A stretch of DNA of 7,765 nt, from NCBI GenBank assembly GCA_002404375.1, contig DHJO01000030.1, positions 3,322-11,086 of the forward strand, read 5' to 3'. The notes under the pieces are model-generated. The model had not been told where the DNA came from. It worked only from the letters and a program-made list of their open reading frames with translations, and searched no databases. Made by a program: the position numbers and the translations under genes. The first letter of the stretch is position 1, and each line of letters opens with the position of its first letter. The DNA is from Gemmatimonadales bacterium UBA4718 (GTDB taxonomy: Bacteria; Gemmatimonadota; Gemmatimonadetes; Gemmatimonadales; Gemmatimonadaceae). This document shows positions 1 through 6,248 of this stretch, in pieces.

Positions 1-99
1 CCAAAGAAAGCCGCGTTGACCCATCCGTTACACGATCGTGGCCTGCGGCGCTAGCTTTGGGTGATCGCTGACCCGAGCTACAGGCATTTGCTGAATGGA
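1..99. other. Leader of the purine operon, possibly with an upstream gene tail
   Basis: Two short + strand reading frames are open from the window edge. Frame 1 ends at a TAG at 52-54 and would end in HDRGLRR; frame 3 ends at a TGA at 69-71 and would end in ALALGDR. Either could be the C-terminus of an upstream gene, but both are too short to identify. A perfect 10-bp palindrome, CACGATCGTG, lies at 31-40. I see no convincing -35/-10 pair, and no Shine-Dalgarno motif at proper spacing before the next gene. Confidence 0.25.
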
Positions 100-3000
100 A
101 TGAGACGTCTCGCGCTGGCTTCGCTTGCAACTGCACTGATTGGTTGCGCGCCCGCGCAGCTGCCGCACGGTACGGAGCCTGTCGATCTCGTGATCGCCAC
201 TACGACTGATGTACACGGGCGCGTGACGGCCTGGGACTACTACGCGAACAAGCCCGAGACAATTCGCGGCCTCACTCGCGCGGCCACGATCGTGGATTCT
301 GTAAGAGCCGCCAATCTCGGTCGCGTGATCCTTCTGGATGCCGGCGACCTGCTCCAGGGGAATCCGTTGGCGTACGTCGCGGCGAAGGTCTCGAGGAGTC
401 GCGCTAATCCCATTATCGCGGCGATGAACGCGATGCACTACGACGCCGCGGCGATCGGGAATCACGAGTACAACTACGGCGTTCCGTACCTCGACACCGC
501 GGTGAAACAGGCGAGCTTCCCGCTCCTCTCCGCGAACACTTACCGGCTCGATCCCGCCGACGTTCATGCGTACCGCCCGTGGACTATCATCGATCGTGCG
601 GGAATCAAGGTTGGAGTGGTCGGCGCGACGACCCCAGGCGTGACACTGTGGGACGCCGAGAACATCAAGGGACGCCTTCGCTTCGGCGACATAGTTCCGG
701 CCGTACGCCAGGCAGTGCAGGAAGCGCGCGGCGCTGGCGCGGATATCGTGATCTTGACGTTGCACTCCGGTTTCGACGAGCCGTCGAGCTACGACACCGT
801 GACGACTGGAGTGCCCAGCGAGAACGTAGCGGCGAGAGTAGCCCGTGAAGTGCCGGGGATCGATCTCGTTCTTTACGGACATTCGCACAAGGAAGTCCGC
901 GGCACCACGATCGGCCAGACTCTGCTCATTCAGCCAAAGAATTGGGCGACGAGCGTCGATGTCGCGCATCTGGCCGTTTCGCCAGTGGGCGGCGGCTGGC
1001 GCGTCACTGAAAATCGGAGTGATCTGGTTCAGGCGGCTGGCCACGCTGAGGATCCTGCTGTGCTGGCGGCTACGGCCTCAATTCACCGTGAAACGGTGGC
1101 GTACGTCACAACACCAATCGGGACCACGCCTGAGCGGTGGACCGCAGACTCCGCGCGCGTCAAGGACACGCCGCTGATCGACTTCATTTTGGAGACGGAA
1201 CGCAATGCCGCCGGGTCCGATCTGGCATCGACGGCCGCGTTCTCGACTGACGTTACGATGGGGCTGGGCCCGGTAACGATAGCCCAGGTCGCGCAGCTCT
1301 ACCCGTACGACAACACGCTGCGCGCGGTGCGCATCACCGGTCGGCAGCTTCGAGACTATCTCGAATTCAGCAGCCGATACTACAAAACCATTCCATCTCC
1401 AACGGCGCCGCTGGAGACAAATCCACAGGTTCCTGGCTACAACTTCGACATAGTCTCCGGCGTGGACTACGCAATTGACATCTCGAGGCCGGTCGGATTT
1501 CGACTCACGCGTCTGGACTACAAAGGGGCGCCCGTGCGCGACGCGGACACGTTTACTATGGCGCTCAACAACTACCGGCAGACTGGTGGGGGGGGTTACT
1601 CAATGCTGAGCGGCGCCCCGGTAGTGTACGACAAGCAACAGGAGATCAGGCAGCTTCTCATCGATGAAGTCAAACGGCGCGGAGTTCTGAAGCAGGAGGA
1701 CTATTTCACGCCCAACTGGCAGCTGGTGCGCGGGCCGGGGCTAGAGATCAATGACCGGGGAGGAATAGTGCCGCTTGTTGGCGCGCTGCCCACCGTGCAA
1801 CCAGCATTCCCTCCCGGCACCAGGTTTCTTCGCATCATCGCCACCAATGATTTTCACGGTGCACTGGAGCCAAGACCCGATGCTTCAGGGGTGAGACGCG
1901 GCGGCGCTGCCTATGTTGCGACCGCGTTGGATCGGGCGCGGCGAGAATGCCTCCCCGGGTGCGAAACCATCCTGTTGGATGCCGGCGATCTCTTTCAGGG
2001 GACCCTCGCTTCGAACCTGTCTTACGGGCGGCCGGTGGTCGAGTACTACAATAGAATGGGCTATGCCGCGTCTGCTTTGGGAAATCATGAGTTCGACTGG
2101 GGAGTCGACACCCTCCAGGCCCGAATGCGTCAGGCGACGTTCGGAATCTTCGGGGCCAACGTGCGCGACACCGCCGGGCGGGATGTGAAATGGATTCCGA
2201 ATGACACCATCGTTACCCGTGGCCGAATCAAAGTTGGTATCATCGGAGTGTCGACGGTCAACACCCCCACGACGACCCGCGCCTCCAATGTCGTCGGCCT
2301 CCGCTTCGATGATCCCGCTCCCATCGTCGACAGTATCGGCAGGGCACTCAGGAGACGCGGCGCGAATTTCGTGGTCGTCATCGCTCACGCCGGCGCGACG
2401 TGCGGGACGGATGGGGCAACCGCCTGCAACGGCGAGATCATCGACCTTGCCCGAAAAGTAAAAACGAAGATCGATGCGATAGTAAGCGGCCACACTCATA
2501 CGATGGTGAATACAGAGGTCAACGGAATCCCAATCGTGCAGGCACGCTCGAGCGGAAGGGCGCTCGACATACTCGATTTGCCAACGGGTCCTGACGTGGG
2601 CCGAGCAGTGAGACACGAGGTCCGCGAGCTGGCGGTCGACACCATCAAGCCGCTTCCCGCCATCGCCTCGATTGTGCGCAGAGCGGTCGCGCGTGTTGCA
2701 CCGCTGGTGAAGCGCCGCGTTGCTACTATCCCGGTCACGCTCGCTCGGCGGGGACCCCAGTATCCGCTTGGCAACCTCATCGCCGATGCACAGAGATGGG
2801 CGGGGAAGGGCGATGTCGCGATCATGAACAACGGCGGCATCAGGACCGAGCTGAGAGCGGGCGAGGCGACCTACGGTTCGTTATTCGAGGTCCAGCCGTT
2901 CGGCAACACGCTTTACTCTCTCACGATGACGGGCGAAGAGCTTCGTGGATTGCTCGAGGAAATGCTCGGCAAATCTCCAGTCAACGACCATGTGAGCGGT

Positions 3001-3276
3001 CTCACCATCACCTACGATCCGTCGAAACAAAAAGGCTCACGCATCGTTTCAGCGACGATGGCCGACGGAACTCCTTTGTCCGACACACGCGATTACAACG
3101 TCATCATGAATGACTTCCTGGCCACCGGTGGCGAAGGCTACAATGCCGGTGGGCGCGCGAGTGCCTCTCGGCCGCTCAACATCGTCGACCTCGACGCGCT
3201 CATCAACTATCTCCGAACATTGCCCGCGCCGATCACGGCGCCGGCGGAGATACGAATCGCGCCCGTTACGCAATGA
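100..3276 (+). CDS. Two-headed nucleotidase lipoprotein: CpdB-like half plus UshA-like 5'-nucleotidase half
   Basis: The predicted product is a 1058-aa metal-dependent phosphoesterase that should hydrolyse nucleotides, and probably 2',3'-cyclic nucleotides, to nucleosides outside the cytoplasm. It opens with a lipoprotein signal (MRRLALASL, lipobox LIGC, Cys16), which is why I prefer ATG 100 to the in-frame GTG at 61. The first metallophosphatase domain (about 25-310) has DVHGR (D37, H39), AGD (D83), GNHEYNYG (N121, H122), LHSG (H222) and GHSH (H261, H263). Its C-terminal nucleotide-binding domain (about 330-555) has YPYDNT (401-406) and a GGGGY loop ending at Tyr500. The second catalytic domain (from about 575) has NDFHG (D584, H586), AGD (D630), GNHEFDWG (N662, H663), AHAG (H763) and GHTH (H798, H800). 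Its binding domain has NNGGIR (910-915), QPFGNT (932-937) and TGGEGY to Tyr1014. GNHE(F/Y)N is typical of CpdB and GNHEFD of UshA/5'-nucleotidases. The layout matches Bacillus YfkN, which has both activities. All metal ligands appear present in both halves. Exact substrates are inferred. Confidence 0.93.
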   Translation: MRRLALASLATALIGCAPAQLPHGTEPVDLVIATTTDVHGRVTAWDYYANKPETIRGLTRAATIVDSVRAANLGRVILLDAGDLLQGNPLAYVAAKVSRSRANPIIAAMNAMHYDAAAIGNHEYNYGVPYLDTAVKQASFPLLSANTYRLDPADVHAYRPWTIIDRAGIKVGVVGATTPGVTLWDAENIKGRLRFGDIVPAVRQAVQEARGAGADIVILTLHSGFDEPSSYDTVTTGVPSENVAARVAREVPGIDLVLYGHSHKEVRGTTIGQTLLIQPKNWATSVDVAHLAVSPVGGGWRVTENRSDLVQAAGHAEDPAVLAATASIHRETVAYVTTPIGTTPERWTADSARVKDTPLIDFILETERNAAGSDLASTAAFSTDVTMGLGPVTIAQVAQLYPYDNTLRAVRITGRQLRDYLEFSSRYYKTIPSPTAPLETNPQVPGYNFDIVSGVDYAIDISRPVGFRLTRLDYKGAPVRDADTFTMALNNYRQTGGGGYSMLSGAPVVYDKQQEIRQLLIDEVKRRGVLKQEDYFTPNWQLVRGPGLEINDRGGIVPLVGALPTVQPAFPPGTRFLRIIATNDFHGALEPRPDASGVRRGGAAYVATALDRARRECLPGCETILLDAGDLFQGTLASNLSYGRPVVEYYNRMGYAASALGNHEFDWGVDTLQARMRQATFGIFGANVRDTAGRDVKWIPNDTIVTRGRIKVGIIGVSTVNTPTTTRASNVVGLRFDDPAPIVDSIGRALRRRGANFVVVIAHAGATCGTDGATACNGEIIDLARKVKTKIDAIVSGHTHTMVNTEVNGIPIVQARSSGRALDILDLPTGPDVGRAVRHEVRELAVDTIKPLPAIASIVRRAVARVAPLVKRRVATIPVTLARRGPQYPLGNLIADAQRWAGKGDVAIMNNGGIRTELRAGEATYGSLFEVQPFGNTLYSLTMTGEELRGLLEEMLGKSPVNDHVSGLTITYDPSKQKGSRIVSATMADGTPLSDTRDYNVIMNDFLATGGEGYNAGGRASASRPLNIVDLDALINYLRTLPAPITAPAEIRIAPVTQ

Positions 3277-3521
3277 GCGAGACAGTCCGGATTTATATCA
3301 ACGCCAAGCCGATCGAAATCGCCGCGTCGGCGACGGCTCTCGATGCGGTGGAGGCTTGGGACGCGACACTCGCGGCTGCAATCCGCCGTGGCGAGCGTCT
3401 GATCACCGACAGTCGCGGTATAGTTACAGCTAACGACACTCGAGTGCACAATGGTGCGATCTTTCGCATCGTTCGCGCTCGGCAGGCGTCGGACGACGAC
3501 ACGGACTCAAACCAACTGTAA
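3273..3521 (+). CDS. Small uncharacterised protein, possible beta-grasp (ThiS/MoaD-like) fold
   Basis: This 82-aa acidic-tailed protein is not recognised as a named family. Its start overlaps the nucleotidase stop (ATGA) and its stop shares one base with the adenosine deaminase start (TAATG), so it is surely translated as part of the operon. I see no Shine-Dalgarno site. The N-terminus (VRIYINAKPIEIAASATALDAV, residues 5-26) has the beta-hairpin-then-helix pattern of ThiS/MoaD proteins, and NGAIFRIV (60-67) resembles their last strand, where 'DGD.l.iv' is usual. The C-terminal Gly-Gly needed for sulfur transfer or conjugation is absent; the protein ends DDDTDSNQL. TDSRG at 45-49 could be a family motif. 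There is no signal peptide or membrane segment, so it is cytosolic. The fold is my inference from pattern alone. The role is unknown, but its position suggests a link to purine salvage. Confidence 0.8.
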   Translation: MSETVRIYINAKPIEIAASATALDAVEAWDATLAAAIRRGERLITDSRGIVTANDTRVHNGAIFRIVRARQASDDDTDSNQL

Positions 3522-4567
3522 TGCCCCTCTCGATTTTTTCCACCAAGCTCCGCCAGCTGCCGAAAGCGGAGCTGCACTGCCATCTCGATGGGTCGCTTCG
3601 CCCGGAGACGCTTCTCGATCTCGCCCGCGAATATCGGATCCCGATGCCCAAGCAAACCGCCGAGGAGCTGGCTGAAGTCATGAGGGCGGACGACGCGAGG
3701 AGTCTCGAGGATTACCTCCGCCTCTTCGACGTCACGGTATCCGTGATGCAAACCGCCGATGCGCTGGAGCGCATCGCTTACGAGCTAGCCGAAGACGCCG
3801 CGGAGGACGGCGTCCGATACATCGAAGTAAGGAACGCGCCAATCCTGAACGTCGTGCAGGGTCTAACGCTGGTGGAGGCTGTCGAGGCGCCGCTCCGGGG
3901 ACTTCGTCGCGCGGAAAACGATTTCGGAATAACGGGCCGGTTCATCATCGTTGCCCTGAGACAGTTCCCTGCCGAGCACTCGCTCGAGATGGCAAAGCTC
4001 GCCGTGGAATTCAAGAACGATGGCGTGGTCGCATTCGACCTGGCGGGAAGCGAAAAGGGCAATCCGGCGTCGCTGCACGCGGAGGCGTTCAGGTACGCGC
4101 GAGAGCAGAATCTTGCGGTCACTGTCCACGCTGGTGAGGGCGATGGAGCGGAATCAATACGCCAGGCAGTGCACATTTGCGGCGCAAATCGCATCGGCCA
4201 CGGCACGCGGCTGATCGAAGATCCGGATCTTACGCAGTACGTGAACGACAGGCGAATCGCCCTCGAGGTTTGCCTCACCAGCAACGTTCAGACGAGGGTC
4301 GCCGATTCGTACGCCACGCACCCCTTCCGGGAGTATTTCGATCGCGGCCTCAATGTCACGCTCAATACCGATAATCGCTTGATGAGCGCCACCACGCTCA
4401 CCGACGAATACGTCTACGCGGCCGAGCACATGGGATTTACCATGGACGAGCTCGCCGGGATTGCGCTGAACGGATTCGAGAGCGCATTTCTTCCGTGGGA
4501 GGAGCGTTTGATGCTCATCGAAGAAGTCTCGGACAAGATCGACGAGATGATCGGGTCCGAAGCGTGA
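3521..4567 (+). CDS. add: Adenosine deaminase
   Basis: This 348-aa cytosolic zinc enzyme converts adenosine or deoxyadenosine to inosine or deoxyinosine plus ammonia. Its length is normal for the family. Visible landmarks are KAELHCHLDGSL near the N-terminus (zinc ligands H19, H21), DLAGSE in the middle, TVHAGE (zinc ligand H203, catalytic E206), IGHGTRL (H227) and NTDNRLMS (zinc ligand D284). The residue after that Asp is Asn285. Many animal and enterobacterial enzymes have a second Asp there, but the TDNRLMS form is, to my knowledge, common in other bacterial Add proteins, so this is probably not a defect. ATG 3521 directly opens the conserved 'L.KAELH.HLDG' start and overlaps the preceding stop by one base. 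The product feeds the phosphorylase encoded next. Adenine deaminase and AMP deaminase belong to related folds, but the motif set favours adenosine deaminase. Confidence 0.96.
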   Translation: MPLSIFSTKLRQLPKAELHCHLDGSLRPETLLDLAREYRIPMPKQTAEELAEVMRADDARSLEDYLRLFDVTVSVMQTADALERIAYELAEDAAEDGVRYIEVRNAPILNVVQGLTLVEAVEAPLRGLRRAENDFGITGRFIIVALRQFPAEHSLEMAKLAVEFKNDGVVAFDLAGSEKGNPASLHAEAFRYAREQNLAVTVHAGEGDGAESIRQAVHICGANRIGHGTRLIEDPDLTQYVNDRRIALEVCLTSNVQTRVADSYATHPFREYFDRGLNVTLNTDNRLMSATTLTDEYVYAAEHMGFTMDELAGIALNGFESAFLPWEERLMLIEEVSDKIDEMIGSEA

Positions 4568-5418
4568 AGAACGAATACTCGGCCGAGGCTGCCCGCAAAG
4601 CCGCGCAAGCGATAGGCAAGCGTGCGGGCGCGCGCCGGCCAGCCGTCGCCATCGTACTGGGCTCAGGACTCGGCGGACTCGCCGCCGCGGTTGAAAACGC
4701 CGTGCGTATCTCCTTCGGCGACCTACCCGGATTCCCAGAGGCCACGGTAGTCGGACATGAAGGCGCGGCAATCGTCGGCGGCCTGGGAGGTCGAGAGGTC
4801 GTTGCGCTGAGCGGGCGGTTTCATATGTACGAAGGCCATCCGGCTGCGCTCGCGGCTTTCCCGGTGCGCGTGTTTCACGCGATGGGAGTGCGTGAGCTGT
4901 TCGTGTCGAACGCAGCGGGCGGAATTTCTTCCAGGCTCGCGGTCGGGGATCTGATGATGATCTCGGATCATCTCAATCTCATGGGCACGAATCCGCTGGT
5001 GGGTCCGGCGCAGGAAGGGGAGACCCGCTTTCCAGACATGACCGACGCCTACGACCCCGGGCTGCGGAAAGTGCTGCGCACCACGGCGGAGACGCTCGGC
5101 ATCCCGCTCCGGGAAGGTGTGTACGCAGGATTACTCGGCCCTTCATTTGAGACGCCGAGCGAGGTGAAGATGCTGCGACTGCTGGGCGCTGATGCGGTCG
5201 GCATGTCCACGGTGCCCGAAGTGATCATGGCGAGGGCGCTCGGCATCCGTGTCGCGGGGATCAGCTGCATCACCAACGCGGCTGCTGGAGTCACCGGGTC
5301 CGCATTGAGTCACGCGGAAGTGCTGGAGACCACGCATCGCGTCAGCGGTGCTTTCGAGGCGCTGGTTACCGAGTATCTCGCTCGGTCGGCCGCGCGTCAG
5401 CTGTCTTCAGCGAGGTGA
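4564..5418 (+). CDS. Purine nucleoside phosphorylase, trimeric (type I) family
   Basis: This 284-aa enzyme splits inosine or guanosine and their deoxy forms with phosphate, giving free base and (deoxy)ribose-1-phosphate. Motifs in order are VLGSGLG (31-37, phosphate loop), VGHEG (H65), GRFHMYEGH (84-92), SNAAGG (115-120), GPSFETPSE (192-200, base-binding F195/E196), GMSTVPE (213-219) and ITNAAAG (N238 aligns with the base-contacting Asn of mammalian PNP). The length fits trimeric PNPs, not the shorter hexameric DeoD type. I chose GTG 4564 because it overlaps the adenosine deaminase stop as GTGA and gives a normal N-terminus. A longer ATG form from 4495 would lie inside the preceding gene. This is the last gene of the operon, and its final 22 bp overlap the 3' end of thiD on the other strand. 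A 5'-methylthioadenosine phosphorylase is a related alternative, but the phosphorylase motifs and the neighbouring deaminase favour PNP. Confidence 0.95.
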   Translation: MKNEYSAEAARKAAQAIGKRAGARRPAVAIVLGSGLGGLAAAVENAVRISFGDLPGFPEATVVGHEGAAIVGGLGGREVVALSGRFHMYEGHPAALAAFPVRVFHAMGVRELFVSNAAGGISSRLAVGDLMMISDHLNLMGTNPLVGPAQEGETRFPDMTDAYDPGLRKVLRTTAETLGIPLREGVYAGLLGPSFETPSEVKMLRLLGADAVGMSTVPEVIMARALGIRVAGISCITNAAAGVTGSALSHAEVLETTHRVSGAFEALVTEYLARSAARQLSSAR

Positions 5419-6185
5419 TTCAGGGGTCCGTGACCTGATCCAAGTCCCGGCGCGCTCGCGATCGCGTTGTGCACGTAATGAATCGATCGGCGCACCGCCG
5501 CGTGAAGCGATTCACCTTTCGCGAGCTGTGCCGTGATCGCCGCGGAGAGAGTACAGCCCGTTCCATGCGTGCTCGTGGTCTCCAGACGTTGACCCCGGAA
5601 GGTGCGCACGTTTCCGTCGTAGAGTACGTCGACGACTCTATCACCGGACTTCAGGTGTCCACCCTTGAGCAACACCGCCTGCGCGCCCATTTCGCTCACG
5701 ATCTTTTCGGCGGCGCGCGCCATTCCATCTTCGTCCTCGATCTTTTGCCCGATCAGAATCTCCGCTTCAGGGACATTCGGGGTGACGAGGAACGCTTTCG
5801 ACACCAGCTGGTTCCGCATCACATCAATGGCATCGCGCCCGAACAGAACGTCGCCGGAGCTGGCGACCATCACCGGGTCGAGAACATAGTTGGGCAGTGA
5901 ATGCGTCTCGATTGCCGCTGCGACCTCTGACGCGATCGCGGCGGTCGCCAGCATTCCGGTCTTGAACGCCGAGGGAGCAAGGTCCTCGCAGACGGAGTCT
6001 ATCTGCGCGCGAAGGAGATCAGTGGACACGGGCTCCCACCGGCTGACTCCGCGGGTGTTCTGGGCTGTGATCGCGGTTATCACCGACGTTCCGAAGACTC
6101 CGAACCGCTGGAAGGTCTTGAGGTCGGCCTGAATGCCGGCGCCGCCGCCGGAATCGGAGCCCGCGATAGTGAGCGCAATGCGCAT
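5397..6185 (-). CDS. thiD: Hydroxymethylpyrimidine / phosphomethylpyrimidine kinase
   Basis: This 262-aa cytosolic enzyme of the ribokinase-like superfamily phosphorylates HMP and HMP-phosphate to HMP-pyrophosphate for thiamine synthesis. Motifs are IAGSDSGGGAGIQADLKTF (7-25), AITAQNT (38-44, pyrimidine-binding region), DPVMVASSGD (103-112), TPNVPEAEIL (135-144), LLKGGHL (172-178) and THGTGCTLS (206-214, anion hole with catalytic Cys211). The C-terminal GHGPLNH is also typical of ThiD. I chose the ATG at 6185-6183 because MRIALTIAGSD is the usual ThiD opening; a 13-residue extension upstream would be translated through a terminator-like hairpin and lacks family character. No ribosome binding site is visible, since the 11 nt before the start are a T-rich run. 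No other thiamine gene lies nearby, and I see no TPP-riboswitch motifs in the 63-bp gap upstream. Pyridoxal kinase (PdxK) is related, but the ThiD signature is clear. Confidence 0.95.
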   Translation of the reverse strand: MRIALTIAGSDSGGGAGIQADLKTFQRFGVFGTSVITAITAQNTRGVSRWEPVSTDLLRAQIDSVCEDLAPSAFKTGMLATAAIASEVAAAIETHSLPNYVLDPVMVASSGDVLFGRDAIDVMRNQLVSKAFLVTPNVPEAEILIGQKIEDEDGMARAAEKIVSEMGAQAVLLKGGHLKSGDRVVDVLYDGNVRTFRGQRLETTSTHGTGCTLSAAITAQLAKGESLHAAVRRSIHYVHNAIASAPGLGSGHGPLNHLAEDS

Positions 6186-6220
6186 GAAACGAAAGATGCG
6201 CCGTGACGTCTCACGGCGCA
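6186..6220 (-). terminator. Rho-independent terminator of the M48 protease gene, abutting thiD
   Basis: A perfect inverted repeat TGCGCCGTGA / TCACGGCGCA (6197-6206 and 6211-6220) encloses a 4-nt loop, CGTC. Read on the - strand, the stem is followed at once by TCTTTCGTTTC (6196-6186) and then the thiD ATG. The GC-rich 10-bp stem plus T-rich run 28 nt after the protease stop codon fits an intrinsic terminator, although the T run is interrupted by C and G. On the + strand no T run follows. The same element would also sit in the leader of any transcript reading into thiD. Confidence 0.75.
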
Positions 6221-6248
6221 CCACGAGTTTAAGAGGGGACTGAACCCG

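Noticed and set aside
61..99. Nucleotidase start at GTG 61
   Set aside because: It would put 13 polar and charged residues before a good lipoprotein signal peptide and has no ribosome binding site. It remains possible but is less likely than ATG 100.
28..1044. Long antisense open frame opposite the nucleotidase gene
   Set aside because: It lies wholly within a gene with clear motifs, is rich in Arg/His/Asp from reversed GC-rich codons, and has no recognisable domain. The same holds for the antisense frames at 1885-2616, 4154-4771 and others.
331..2001. Recent internal DNA duplication in the nucleotidase gene
   Set aside because: The matching stretches (331-360 and 1972-2001) reflect the shared LLDAGD motif. 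The halves otherwise differ strongly and carry different family signatures, so any duplication is ancient.
3273..3521. A functional ThiS or MoaD sulfur carrier, perhaps linked to thiD at 5397-6185
   Set aside because: There is no C-terminal Gly-Gly, no ThiF/ThiG/MoeB partner nearby, and thiD is on the opposite strand. The resemblance is at most one of fold.
4495..4563. Longer form of the nucleoside phosphorylase starting at ATG 4495
   Set aside because: The extra 23 residues fall inside add, are Arg/Asp-rich shadow sequence and have no family match. The GTGA overlap at 4564 gives the normal length.
5457..5940. CGCGATCGCG palindromes at 5457-5466 and 5931-5940 as operators or iterated repeats
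   Set aside because: Both lie inside thiD, in Ile/Ala-type codons that give this sequence readily in GC-rich DNA. Two copies are not enough to suggest a function.
6186..6248. TPP riboswitch upstream of thiD
   Set aside because: The gap is only 63 bp, is mostly occupied by a simple hairpin, and lacks the CTGAGA-type conserved motif of the THI element.
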